Shown here in pieces: positions 55,476 to 63,834 of a stretch of 64,000 nt of DNA (the first letter of the stretch is position 1; each line of letters begins with the position of its first letter). This DNA comes from AP-15 sp963703665 (lineage in GTDB: Bacteria; Pseudomonadota; Alphaproteobacteria; ATCC43930; CGMCC-115725). The notes beneath the pieces are model-generated. The model saw only the letters and a list, made by a program, of their open reading frames with translations. It was not told the origin of the DNA and did not search any database. The stretch is taken from the NCBI GenBank assembly GCA_963703665.1, contig CAVPFB010000008.1, positions 62,001 to 126,000 of the forward strand. Direction: 5' to 3'. Position numbers and translations under genes: made by a program.

Positions 55476-55871
55476 TCAGCTGGCGGGCACCGCCACCCAC
55501 CCGGTGCTGCACTCCGTCACATAAGGGTAATAGCCGGCAGGAACGGAGCAGTAATACCACGTTTGGGAATAGGGCGGACCGTAGCCGCCGTAACCGTAGT
55601 CGCCTAAATATGGATAGCCAAAGCCGGTGAAGCCGCCGAAGAAGTGGCCATTGTGAAACCGGTCTCCCCGAAACCCGCCGCCCCGAAACCCGCCGCCCCG
55701 AAACCCGCCGCCATGGAACCCCCCGCCGCCGTGAAATCCTCCGCCGCCATGCATCTCTGCGTCGGCCGGGCGCGGCTGACTTAGCGCGGCCACGCATAAG
55801 AGGGCGGCCGCTAGGGCTCCCAGAGCCCTTCCAATCCTCGGCCGGGCACTGCGTTTGCTTGACTCTTGCAT
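55476..55871 (-). CDS. Small secreted Gly/His/Tyr-rich protein
   Basis: The product has 131 residues from the ATG at 55871, preceded by AAAGGA. A signal peptide (ALGALAAALLCVAALSQPRP, cleavage probably after ADA) leads to a mature part dominated by GGGGFHGGGGFHGGGFRGGG-type repeats and a Tyr/Gly-rich stretch (FGYPYLGDYGYGGYGPPYSQ), ending YYCSVPAGYYPYVTECSTGW. The last part, with two Cys, resembles the C-terminus of small alphaproteobacterial secreted proteins of unknown role. It is divergent from a LysR regulator, which may control it. Three perfect 15-bp repeats encode part of the Gly-rich region. Confidence 0.8.
   Translation of the reverse strand: MQESSKRSARPRIGRALGALAAALLCVAALSQPRPADAEMHGGGGFHGGGGFHGGGFRGGGFRGGGFRGDRFHNGHFFGGFTGFGYPYLGDYGYGGYGPPYSQTWYYCSVPAGYYPYVTECSTGWVAVPAS
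55666..55710. repeat. Three perfect 15-bp tandem repeats in a Gly-rich gene
   Basis: The unit CCCCGAAACCCGCCG occurs at 55666-55680, 55681-55695 and 55696-55710. On the minus strand it encodes repeated GGFRG. Being a multiple of three, copy-number changes keep the frame. Confidence 0.9.
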
Positions 55872-56008
55872 CGATGGTTCCTTTCGCGCCAGCCGCGGAT
55901 CACGCGTCTGTGACAGCGGTTGCGCCTTTTGAACCTTCAATGTGTTGAGCCGATGGCCCAGATCAAAATCCGAGATTTGTGGCATTAGGTGCTGAAAGGA
56001 ACTCACTA

Positions 56009-56950
56009 ATGCGCCGCGCCGACCTCGCCGATCTGACCGCGTTTGTCGCCATCGCCGACAATCTGAGCTTCCGGGCGGCGGCGGCATATATCGATGTGAC
56101 GCCGTCGGCGCTCAGCCACATGATGCGCCAGCTTGAGGAACGTCTCGGGGTTCGCCTGTTGAACCGCACGACGCGCAGCGTCTCGCTAACCGATGCGGGA
56201 AGGCGGCTGCTCGATCGGCTGCGGCCGGCGGTCGAAGAGATCTCGCGCGGGCTCGACGACCTCAAGGGCGAGCAGGGTCATCCCTTTGGGCGGCTGCGCC
56301 TCTACCTCACCCATCTCGCCGGTGCCGCGGCGATCGCCCCGGTTTGGGCGCGCTTTCTATCGGCCTTTCCCGATGTCCAGCTCGAACTCCACACCGACGT
56401 GGCGCCGGTCGACATCGTCGCGAAGGGGTTCGATGCCGGTATCGGTCCAAGAGATTGGGCGGCGGCGGATATGATCGCGGTTCGGGTGATCGGGCCGATG
56501 AAAGTGGCCGTGGTCGGCGCTCCCGAATACTTCGCCCGGCGGCGCCCTCCGCGCACTCCCGACGACCTCGCCCGCCACAGCTGCGTTCAGTATCGGCGGG
56601 CGGCGGATGGCGCCGCGTTCGACTGGCCGTTCGAGCGCGACGGCAAGCAGCGTCAGGTTGCGGTCGATGGCAGGGTCACGGTCAACGACACCGATCTGGC
56701 GGTGCGCGCCGCGGTCGACGGCTTGGGCATCGCCTACACGGTCGAAGCCGTCGCCGAACCGTTTCTGCGCTCGGGACAGCTGGTTCGCGTGCTCGAGGAT
56801 TGGTCGCCTGCCTTCGACGGGTTCTTTCTTTATTATCCCGGCCATCGGCAAGTGCCGTCGGCGCTGCGCGCTTTGATCGACATGCTCCGCACCGCGAGCG
56901 GGTCGGCATCGGGCCGAGCCTCGCTCGAGTACCGGTTCGCCGCCGAGTAG
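56009..56950 (+). CDS. LysR-family transcriptional regulator
   Basis: The product has 313 residues from the ATG at 56009 (AAGGAACT upstream). The winged helix is at residues 1-60 (LTAFVAIADNLSFRAAAAYI, TPSALSHMMRQLEERLGVRL, LNRTTRSVSLTDAGRRLLDR). The effector domain (about 90-300) is of the CrgA type (GRLRLYLTHLAGAAAIAPVW, DAGIGPRDWAAADMIAVRVI, DGLGIAYTVEAVAEPFLRSG). It is divergent from the Gly-rich secreted gene, with 137 bp between starts, and LysR regulators typically act on a divergent neighbour. The effector is unknown. Confidence 0.93.
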   Translation: MRRADLADLTAFVAIADNLSFRAAAAYIDVTPSALSHMMRQLEERLGVRLLNRTTRSVSLTDAGRRLLDRLRPAVEEISRGLDDLKGEQGHPFGRLRLYLTHLAGAAAIAPVWARFLSAFPDVQLELHTDVAPVDIVAKGFDAGIGPRDWAAADMIAVRVIGPMKVAVVGAPEYFARRRPPRTPDDLARHSCVQYRRAADGAAFDWPFERDGKQRQVAVDGRVTVNDTDLAVRAAVDGLGIAYTVEAVAEPFLRSGQLVRVLEDWSPAFDGFFLYYPGHRQVPSALRALIDMLRTASGSASGRASLEYRFAAE

Positions 56951-57190
56951 ACGCGTCAAATGACGAGACCCGCGGCGCCGAGGCTTGCCCCCCGCGGGTC
57001 ATTGGTGAATGTCTCTCATTGACCCATCAAATCCGCAGCGATTGAGAAACGCTCGCTACGCCCGCATCTGCCGGTGTCTTGAGGACCGGGCGACCGACCA
57101 TGTCGGCGGCAAACCCCGGAACTCATCCTCGACCCGGAGCATTGAGCATGCCAGAATCACGACCATCACGACCTTGGCAGCCTGCGCGGG

Positions 57191-57976
57191 ATGCTGCTGG
57201 AGCATCCTATTTACGCGCAGGTCGCCGGCGCCGCCGATCTCAGGCGGTTCATGGAAGACCATGTCTTTGCGGTGTGGGATTTCATGTCGCTGCTGAAGCG
57301 CCTTCAGCAGGACATGACCTGCATCCGCGTGCCGTGGTTTCCAGCGGACGACGCTCGGGCGGCGCGGCTGATCAACGATATCGTGATCGGCGAGGAGACC
57401 GATCTCGGCCCCGATGGCTGCTATGTCAGCCATCTCGATCTCTACCGGCGCGCGATGGACGACATCGGAGCCAGCACAAGGCAATTCGATACGTTCTGCT
57501 CGTTGGCGCAGATCGGCGTTCCGGTCGAGTCAGCGCTGGCGCGGATCGGCGCGCCGCCCCATGTGCGAGCCTTTGTCGGCCACACAATGGCGCTCGCCAA
57601 TTCGGGCTCGACCGAGGAGGTATTGGCGGCGTTCTTCTACGGCCGCGAAGACATCATCCCCCAGATGTTCCAGCGGCTCCTCGACACTCTCGGCGCAAAT
57701 CACGACAACGATCGCCTGCGTCATTTCATCTACTACATCGACCGGCATATCGAGCTCGACGGCGACAGTCACGGCCCGATGGGGCGTGAGTTGCTCGACG
57801 CTCTGGTGGCGGACGCGCCGGATCGCCAGGAGCGGGCTCTTCATGCCGCGTGCCGCGCCATCAAAGCCCGGATCGGGCTTTGGGACGGTACGCTGAGCAA
57901 GCTCCGCAATGGCCGAGATGCCTCAGCCTCGGTCGCGAAAGCCGGCCGCCAGCTCACCGACGTGCTGGGACTATAG
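57191..57976 (+). CDS. DUF3050 (haem-oxygenase-like fold) protein
   Basis: The product has 261 residues from the ATG at 57191. LEHPIYAQVAGAADLRRFME, then DHVFAVWDFMSLLKRLQQDM and FIYYIDRHIELDGDSHGPMG are hallmarks of the DUF3050 family; its haem-oxygenase-like helical fold includes metal enzymes, but no activity is known for DUF3050. The His/Glu residues (EDHVF, GEETDL, RHIELDGDSHG) could bind a di-iron centre. The family N-terminus is usually 10-15 residues longer; in frame upstream the sequence reads DLGSLRG before a stop, with no start codon, so the true start may lie beyond a frameshift near 57165 (an ATG at 57148 in another frame). Confidence 0.85.
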   Translation: MLLEHPIYAQVAGAADLRRFMEDHVFAVWDFMSLLKRLQQDMTCIRVPWFPADDARAARLINDIVIGEETDLGPDGCYVSHLDLYRRAMDDIGASTRQFDTFCSLAQIGVPVESALARIGAPPHVRAFVGHTMALANSGSTEEVLAAFFYGREDIIPQMFQRLLDTLGANHDNDRLRHFIYYIDRHIELDGDSHGPMGRELLDALVADAPDRQERALHAACRAIKARIGLWDGTLSKLRNGRDASASVAKAGRQLTDVLGL

Positions 57977-58289
57977 GTCCGGGAGCGACCGCCCGGTTGG
58001 GAGAGGGCCGCGCCAGCAGGCGGCCCTCGCTCGCCGGGCGAACCCGGGCTGTGCCGGCGGCATTGGGAGATCGAGCGGTGTTCTCGCCCGAACGCCTCGC
58101 CCGACCGCGGCTTTGGCCGCGCGCGTTTGTAGGCCGGTGACTGGAAGACGCTGATCGGCGGTGCGCCCGAATCCGCGTCCGAACGCCGTTGCGCAGGAAA
58201 CCTCGATCTCGACCTTATGAAAAGCGGGACAGGACCGCTCGCGGTTTTCGATAGGCGTTCCGCACGCATCGTGAAAAGGACCCGCTGGC

Positions 58290-58343
58290 GTGCCAGTCCC
58301 CGACCTCGCCCTCGCCGCAGCGCGGGGCGCGGCACTGGTGTAA
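58290..58343 (+). pseudogene. Remnant of a hydantoinase-gene 3' end
   Basis: The last 13 codons before the TAA read DLALAAARGAALV; the frameshifted hydantoinase at 53891-55358 ends KLALAAAHGAALV before TGA. Both are followed within 50 bases by GGGTTGAACAA. The similarity extends over about 45 bases at DNA level. The fragment may be left from a duplication and deletion. The short length keeps confidence low. Confidence 0.4.
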
Positions 58344-58369
58344 ACCCGGTCCCGGCAAAACACCGGTAG

Positions 58370-58396
58370 GATGGGTTGAACAAAGTGAAACCCATC
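58370..58396. repeat. Short palindrome GATGGGTT/AACCCATC
   Basis: GATGGGTT (58370-58377) and AACCCATC (58389-58396) form an 8-bp perfect stem with an 11-base loop, GAACAAAGTGA. Intergenic elements of the form GGATGGGTT...AACCCATC are common in this bacterial group. It might act as a terminator, though no T-run follows. Confidence 0.55.
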
Positions 58397-58427
58397 AATC
58401 GCGACATCGCCTGCCGATGGTGACGAT

Positions 58428-58853
58428 ATGAAGCTCGATGCAACCATGGAAATGGCATATCCGAGAAAATATCTCGAACACATCATCATCGGTTTGGAAT
58501 ATCCACCAAACCAGCACTTGGTGAAACTGCTGGGTTTTCGACTTCCCATCAGAGCGACGCGGTCATTTTCGCGGCGAGGTCAGAACTCGGCTCGCCAAAA
58601 TCCAGCGGCTGCGAATGAAGCCCAACAATTGCACCGGCTCTTACACATTCTATTACGAGCTGCTGTACATTACCCGTTCGGCCGGGTTGAAGTACAGAAC
58701 ATGCGCACGATGATGAGCCTGATCAGCGAAGAGTACGGTCTCGAACCGATCAAACCTCCGGAAGAGCTGGTCGCCTGGCTGCAGCGCTTCCACACCCAAC
58801 TCGCCGATCGCCTCCACACCGGTGAAGCCGTGCTCGACCTGGTCCCGGATTAA
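58428..58853 (+). pseudogene. Unrecognised small gene, probably frameshifted
   Basis: An open frame of 141 codons begins with an ATG at 58428. Its last 50 residues look protein-like (MRTMMSLISEEYGLEPIKPP, EELVAWLQRFHTQLADRLHT). The middle of this frame is Arg/Ala-rich noise, whereas another frame reads GHFRGEVRTRLAKIQRLRMK, then PNNCTGSYTFYYELLY. Adding one C near 58667 joins the two as FYYELLYHYPFGRVEVQNMR. The N-terminal part may also be shifted. The joined protein would be small, soluble and mixed helical; I do not recognise it. Base composition is lower in GC than the surroundings, which may indicate recent acquisition. Confidence 0.4.
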
Positions 58854-59335
58854 CCGCATCTCCCCCCGACACTCTCGCCGCCGCCCGCCCTGCCGGCATC
58901 CGCTTCCGATCGGGCCTTTGGTGCGTCCTTCGAGACAGCCGCTTTGCGGCTTCCTCAGGATGAGGTGTTTTCCTAAATGTCACCAATAGCATACCTCATG
59001 CTGAGGAGCGCCCCTGGGCGCTTCTCGAAGCACGCACAGCATGCTGCACACCGGCATCTCCGGCCCGCCTCGATTTCTTCACACACTCGGAGGCCGAGAC
59101 CCATTCCTGCCATAGGCACCAGCGGCGGCCTGTCCTCGGGGCCGGCCGCAGGCCGGACCCGTGGGCCGGTATGGCGAACAAGAAGCCCGCCACGCTCGCA
59201 ATCCGCGAGCCTCTGATCTGCCGCCGGCCAGCGCGGGCGCCAAACGAGGGCAAAGGTTAATACCAAAGGAGTAGACGGGCCGGGGAATCGGCGGTTTATT
59301 ACCGCACACAAAAGCAGCAAACGAGGATTGGGGCG
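58854..59335. other. Intergenic region with family C palindrome
   Basis: This 482-bp gap holds the family C repeat at 58921-59040 and, after it, a stretch (59041-59335) without recognisable coding. GAGGATTGGGGCG at about 59323-59335 serves as ribosome binding site for the GloVer gene. No other feature is supported. Confidence 0.5.
58921..59040. repeat. Dispersed palindromic repeat (family C, second copy)
   Basis: It shares with 18111-18230 the ordered blocks CCTTCGAGA, GCCGCTTTGCGGC, CCTCAGGATGA, TCATGCTGAGGAGCGC and TCTCGAAGCACGCACAG. The left and right halves are inverted copies (CTTCGAGA.../...TCTCGAAG; CCTCAGGATGAGGT/ACCTCATGCTGAGG). Confidence 0.75.
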
Positions 59336-60733
59336 ATGCAGAAACTTGTGCCCAGCCGGCTCTTGGTGCCGGTCGCGGCGGCGCTGGCGGCAGCAACCAT
59401 CGCGCCCAAAGTAATCGCCGCGGCAGCCCCCTCTTTGGAGCCGGAAACGGTGCTGTACAGCTTCTGCGCCCGGGACGGAGGCGGGAAGACCTGCATCGAT
59501 GGCGCCAATCCCTATGCTGCCTTGACGATGGACGCGGCGGGACACCTTTACGGCACCACATACGATGGCGGCGCTCATAGCCAGGGCACAGTGTTCGAGC
59601 TCACCCCCAATGCCGCAAAAACTAAGTGGACCGAGACAGTACTCTACAATTTTTGCGCGCGGACCGCTTGCCCCGATGGGGAGTGGCCCACTGCCGGTCT
59701 GATTATGGACGCGGGAGGGCATCTCTACGGCACGACATCCGGCGGCGGTGCTCATTTCGACGGTACGGTCTTCGAGCTGACGCCCAACACCGCGAAGACC
59801 AAATGGACCGAAAGCGTGGTTTTCAGCTTTCACGGCGGTCTCGCCGACGGCTCGTATCCGTACGCTGGTTTAATCATGGACGCCACGGGGCGCCTCTACG
59901 GCACGACCCTGGACGGTGGACCTCATGATGGGGGTACGGTGTTCGAGCTGACCCCCAACGCCACTAAGACCAAATGGGCCGAGACGGTGCTCTACGGCTT
60001 CTGCGCACAGAGTGGCAGCGGGAAGACCTGTACCGATGGTGTGTCGCCTTACGCCGGCCCGCTTCTGGACAAAACAGGGAAGCTGTATGGCACGACCGTA
60101 GGGGGCGGCGCTCGCGACGGCGGCGCGGCGTTCGAGCTGGCCCCCAACGCGGCCAAGACCAAATGGACCGAGACTGTGCTGTATAGTTTTTGCGTTCAGG
60201 GCCTGCCGAACTGCGCCTATAGCTATGACGGCCCTTACATCTCCGGCCTAATTATGGACGCGACCGGCAAGCTCTACGGCACGACCTCATACGGCGGTGC
60301 GGTTCACGGTGCGAATTCGGGCACCGTGTTCGCGCTGACCCCAAACGCCGCGAAGACCAAATGGGCCGAGACGGTGCTGCACAGCTTCGGCGCGCGCAAC
60401 GACGGCTGGAATCCTTGGTCCGGCCTGATCGTGGATCGGACGGGCGACCTTTACGGCACGACGATCGGGGGCGGCCCTTACTCAGGTGGCGGCGGCACGG
60501 TGTTCGAGTTGGCCCCGAACGCGGCCAAGACCAAATGGACGGAAACAGTTTTGTACAATTTTTGCGCGCGGAGCGCGGGCGGCGAGCCCTGCGTCGATGG
60601 CTTTCATCCTTACGCCGGACTGATCATGGACGCCGCCGGGCATCTTTACGGCACGACCGCCGAGGGCGGCGGCCACGCCGGTGGTATTGCTGAGGATGGC
60701 GACGGCGGGGGCACGGTGTTCGAATTGCCCTAG
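59336..60733 (+). CDS. Secreted GloVer-repeat (TIGR03803) protein
   Basis: The product has 465 residues. A signal peptide (about 1-29) is followed by seven repeats of about 50-60 residues, each with ETVLYSFCA-type, GLIMDAAGHLYGTTxxGG and GTVFELTPNAAKTKW segments; LYGTT occurs seven times. This is the choice-of-anchor 'GloVer' tandem repeat (TIGR03803), thought to form a beta-propeller on exported proteins. Paired Cys in several repeats (CARDGGGKTC, CARTACPDG) may form disulfides. Repeats are very alike at DNA level (AAGACCAAATGGRCCGAGAC recurs), pointing to recent duplication. No enzymatic residues are evident. The gene stands alone between two repeat-bearing gaps. Confidence 0.92.
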   Translation: MQKLVPSRLLVPVAAALAAATIAPKVIAAAAPSLEPETVLYSFCARDGGGKTCIDGANPYAALTMDAAGHLYGTTYDGGAHSQGTVFELTPNAAKTKWTETVLYNFCARTACPDGEWPTAGLIMDAGGHLYGTTSGGGAHFDGTVFELTPNTAKTKWTESVVFSFHGGLADGSYPYAGLIMDATGRLYGTTLDGGPHDGGTVFELTPNATKTKWAETVLYGFCAQSGSGKTCTDGVSPYAGPLLDKTGKLYGTTVGGGARDGGAAFELAPNAAKTKWTETVLYSFCVQGLPNCAYSYDGPYISGLIMDATGKLYGTTSYGGAVHGANSGTVFALTPNAAKTKWAETVLHSFGARNDGWNPWSGLIVDRTGDLYGTTIGGGPYSGGGGTVFELAPNAAKTKWTETVLYNFCARSAGGEPCVDGFHPYAGLIMDAAGHLYGTTAEGGGHAGGIAEDGDGGGTVFELP

Positions 60734-61378
60734 TCGAGCCTTTGTCCAGAAGCCAGTCGGCAATTCTGGCGAACGATACCCACACCGGCGAAGGCCGGTG
60801 CCTATGTCGGACATGGGTCCCGGCCTGCGCCGGGAAGGCGAGAACGCTGGTGGCTGCGGTCATAAGCGTCGGGATTGTGCTGCAGGCTCAGCCGCGGCCG
60901 TCGTGGGGGAGCCACCCGATGGGCCAACTGAGCTGTTGCCCATCCGCGAGTTCCCGGACGGAGCAGTAGGGGTAGGGCGGAAAAGCGGAAGCGCGTTCCG
61001 CCATTCTTCGAAGCCGGTGCGCGATAAAATTGCCGCAATCGCATCCTATGGTGCGGGCCGAGACGGTGCTCGGGAGCCGGGCGCATTGCGACATTCTCGG
61101 TGTCGTTGCCGACAGCGCGGGCGGAGGAGCCTGTTAATCACCTGCAAACAGGCGGAACAGGATGCGTGGGGCATTTCGGGAGGATTGGTCTGGCGCTTCC
61201 GCGGGTCGGCGGCCCACCTCGCTGCTTGTCGAACGAGCGGCGCCGCTTTGCGGCGGCGGGAGAGATCGGCCGAGGGTTTTGCTGCAGATTCGCTGCAGAG
61301 ATCAGCGGGAACAGCGGGCCGATGCGCGCACGTAATTGTTTGCGGTAAGCTCGGCGGCCGAGCGTTGTCGTGAGGAGA
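60734..61378. other. Intergenic region with a double-hairpin repeat
   Basis: This 645-bp gap between the GloVer and carbamoylase genes contains the repeat at 60778-60835. Open frames over the rest are Arg-rich or translate the repeat and are not called. TTTGCTGCAGATTCGCTGCAGAG near 61279-61301 contains two CTGCAGA copies of unknown meaning. The upstream promoter of the carbamoylase should lie here, but I cannot place it. Confidence 0.45.
60778..60835. repeat. Double-hairpin dispersed repeat (family D)
   Basis: Two hairpins lie side by side: CACCGGC (60783-60789)/GCCGGTG (60794-60800) with a GAAG loop, and TCCCGGC (60818-60824)/GCCGGGA (60829-60835) with a CTGC loop. ACCCA (60778-60782) also pairs with TGGGT (60814-60818). 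This is a common type of intergenic repeat in proteobacteria. It begins 45 bases after the GloVer stop and may end its transcript. Confidence 0.7.
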
Positions 61379-62320
61379 ATGGCCTTGTCCCGCAAGCTGA
61401 ACGCCGCCGTCGCCCAGCTCGGGCCGATCCACCGCGCCGACAGCGGGGCTGCGGTCATCAAGCGGCTGATCGCGCTGCTGCGCGAGGCATATGGCCGCGG
61501 GGCGCGGTTTGTCGTCTTTCCGGAATTGGCGCTGACGACGTTTTTCCCGCGCTGGTGGATGACCGAGCAGGCCGAGATCGACCGCTTTTTCGAACGCGAA
61601 ATGCCGAACGCCGAAACCCGGCCGTTGTTCGATCTGGCTAAGGAACTGGGGGTCGGCTTTTACCTCGGCTATGCCGAATTGACCCAGGAGAGGGGCGAGG
61701 CGCGGCATTACAACACCTCGATCCTGGTCGAACGCGACGGCCGGATCGTCGGCCGCTACCGCAAGATCCACCTCCCCGGCCATTCCGAGCATCTGCCTGA
61801 GGCGCCGTTCCAGCATCTCGAAAAGCGTTATTTCGATGTCGGCAACGAGGGTTTCCGGGTCTGGCGCGCCTTTGACGCGGTCGTCGGCATGTGCATCTGC
61901 AACGACCGGCGCTGGCCCGAGACCTGGCGCGTCTTGGGGCTGCAGGGGGTCGAGATCGTCGCGCTCGGCTACAACACGCCGATCGAAAACATTCACCACC
62001 GCGAGCCCGAGCATCTGCGGATGTTCCACCATCTGTTGTCGTTGCAGGCCGGCGCCTACCAGAACGCGGCCTGGGTGTTGGCCGCGGCCAAATGCGGCGC
62101 CGAGGACGGGTTTGCTATGATCGGCGGCTCGGCGATCGTCGCGCCGACCGGCGAGATCGCGGCGCAGGCGATGAGCGAGGAGGACGAGGTCATCGCCGTC
62201 AATCTCGACCTCGATCTCGGCGACTATCTGCGGCGCACCGTGTTCAATTTCGACAAGCACCGCCGCATCGAGCATTACCGCCTGATCACCGAGCGCACCG
62301 GCGCCAGGATCGAGGTGTAG
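61379..62320 (+). CDS. N-carbamoyl-D-amino-acid hydrolase
   Basis: This nitrilase-superfamily enzyme releases D-amino acids, CO2 and ammonia from N-carbamoyl-D-amino acids. The 313-residue product keeps the blocks of the Agrobacterium enzyme: FVVFPELALTTFFPRW with Glu49, GRYRKIHLPGHSEH with Lys129, and GMCICNDRRWPETWRV with Cys174, the Glu-Lys-Cys triad. PFQHLEKRYFDVGNEGFRVW and HHLLSLQAGAYQNAAWVLAA also match. A GTG nine bases upstream (61370) is an alternative start. It works after hydantoinase, whose frameshifted gene lies 6 kb upstream. An MFS transporter gene follows 68 bp later on the same strand and may import the substrate. Confidence 0.93.
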   Translation: MALSRKLNAAVAQLGPIHRADSGAAVIKRLIALLREAYGRGARFVVFPELALTTFFPRWWMTEQAEIDRFFEREMPNAETRPLFDLAKELGVGFYLGYAELTQERGEARHYNTSILVERDGRIVGRYRKIHLPGHSEHLPEAPFQHLEKRYFDVGNEGFRVWRAFDAVVGMCICNDRRWPETWRVLGLQGVEIVALGYNTPIENIHHREPEHLRMFHHLLSLQAGAYQNAAWVLAAAKCGAEDGFAMIGGSAIVAPTGEIAAQAMSEEDEVIAVNLDLDLGDYLRRTVFNFDKHRRIEHYRLITERTGARIEV

Positions 62321-62388
62321 GCGCCTGCCGTCGCCGCTGGTCGGCCGGTCTCTTGGCGAACCAGTCCGGCGGCGAGCGTTAGCTCTCC

Positions 62389-63834
62389 ATGCGCGACACC
62401 ACCGCGATCATCGAAACCGACATTCCGGCGCGGCTCGACCGGCTGCCGTGGACCGGGTTTCATACGCTCGTCGTCACGGCACTCGGCATTACCTGGATCT
62501 TGGACGGGCTCGAAGTGACCCTGGCGGGCTCGATCGCAGGCGCTTTGCAGGAGAGCCCGGTGCTGCATTTCTCGGCAGCGGAGGTGGGTGCGGTCGGCAG
62601 CGCCTATCTCGCCGGTGCCGTCTTGGGCGCGCTGCTGTTCGGCTACCTGACCGACCGGTTCGGCCGGCGCAAATTGTTTTTCGTGACCCTGGGGGTCTAT
62701 CTGACCGGGACCGCGGCCACCGCCGGCTCCTGGGATTTCTGGAGCTTCGCCCTCTTCCGCTCTCTGACCGGCGCCGGCATCGGCGGCGAATATGCGGCGG
62801 TCAACTCGGCGATCCAGGAGCTGGTGCCGGCGCGGTTTCGCGGGCGCACCGATCTGGCGATCAACGGCAGCTTCTGGCTCGGTGCGGCACTCGGCGCCGG
62901 CGGTGCGGTCACCGTGCTGCGGCCGGGCTGGCTGCCCGCCGATGTCGGGTGGCGCGCCGCCTTCGGCATCGGCGCGGTGCTCGGGCCTCGGCATCCTGCT
63001 GCTGCGCCGGCATATCCCGGAAAGCCCGCGCTGGCTGATGCTGCACGACCGTTTGCCGGAAGCCGAGACGGTTATCGGCGACATCGAGCGCCGGGCCGGG
63101 GAGGGCGGCCTTCGCCCCGGTCCCGGCTGACCAGCGCATCCGCCTCGCCGCGTCCTCGCGCACCCCGGTCGTGGCGGATGATGCTGGCGATCGTGCGCGA
63201 CTACCCGCGGCGCGCCCTTCTCGGCCTGGTGCTGATGGGCGCACAGGCGTTTTTCTACAACGCGATCTTCTTTTCCTACGCGCTGGTGCTGACCCGGTTC
63301 TACGGTGTCCCCTCGGCACGCGGTCGGCTGGTACATCCTGCCGTTCGCGCTCGGCAATTTTATCGGGCCCCTGCTGCTCGGGACCGCTGTTCGATACGCT
63401 CGGCCGCAAGCCGATGATCGGCGCGACCTACGCGCTCTCCGGGCATCTTGCTGGCGATCGTCGGCTGGGCTGTTCCGCCGAGGGCGCGCTCGACGCCGCG
63501 CAACTGACGGCGTGCTGGACCGGCATCTTCTTTTTCGCCTCGGCGGCGGCGAGCGCGGCCTATCTGACGGTCAGCGAGAGCTTTCCGCTCGAGGCGCGGG
63601 CGCTCGCCATCGCCTTGTTCTACGCGCTCGGCACCGCCACCGGCGGGGTCGTCGTCGCCCTGGCTCTTCGGCATGCTGGTCGGCACCGGCGAGCGCAGCG
63701 CCGTCTTCGCCGGCTATCTCCTCGGCGCCGGCCTGATGATCGTCGCGGCGCTGACCGAATTCGCGATCGGGATCAAGGCCGAGCGGCAATCCCTGGAGAG
63801 CGTGGCGCGGCCGCTCTCCGCCGTTGCCGACTAG
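62389..63834 (+). pseudogene. MFS transporter, several frameshifts in the C-terminal half
   Basis: The first 200 residues are clean: WILDGLEVTLAGSIAGALQE, motif A GYLTDRFGRRKLFFVTLGVY and SLTGAGIGGEYAAVNSAIQE, patterns of the sugar or aromatic-acid symporter families. After AAFGIGAVLG the frame changes near 62987 to ILLLRRHIPESPRWLMLHDR, then near 63110, 63315, 63385, 63440 and 63660. The remaining blocks are LVLMGAQAFFYNAIFFSYAL, GWYILPFALGNFIGPLLLG, FDTLGRKPMIGATYALSG, ASAAYLTVSESFPLEARALA and LFGMLVGTGERSAVFAGYLL. Corrected length is about 480 residues with twelve helices. It follows the D-carbamoylase and could carry hydantoins, carbamoyl or amino acids. The stop overlaps the convergent last gene. 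Confidence 0.83.

Larger units (their letters stand above)
57977..58427. other. Intergenic region with a gene-end remnant and a palindrome
   Basis: This 451-bp gap contains two things I can support. At 58290-58343 there is a short frame PDLALAAARGAALV plus stop that matches the end of the hydantoinase gene (PKLALAAAHGAALV plus stop, 55315-55358). At 58370-58396 there is the inverted repeat GATGGGTT/AACCCATC. The remainder (57977-58289) has no recognisable gene. Confidence 0.5.
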
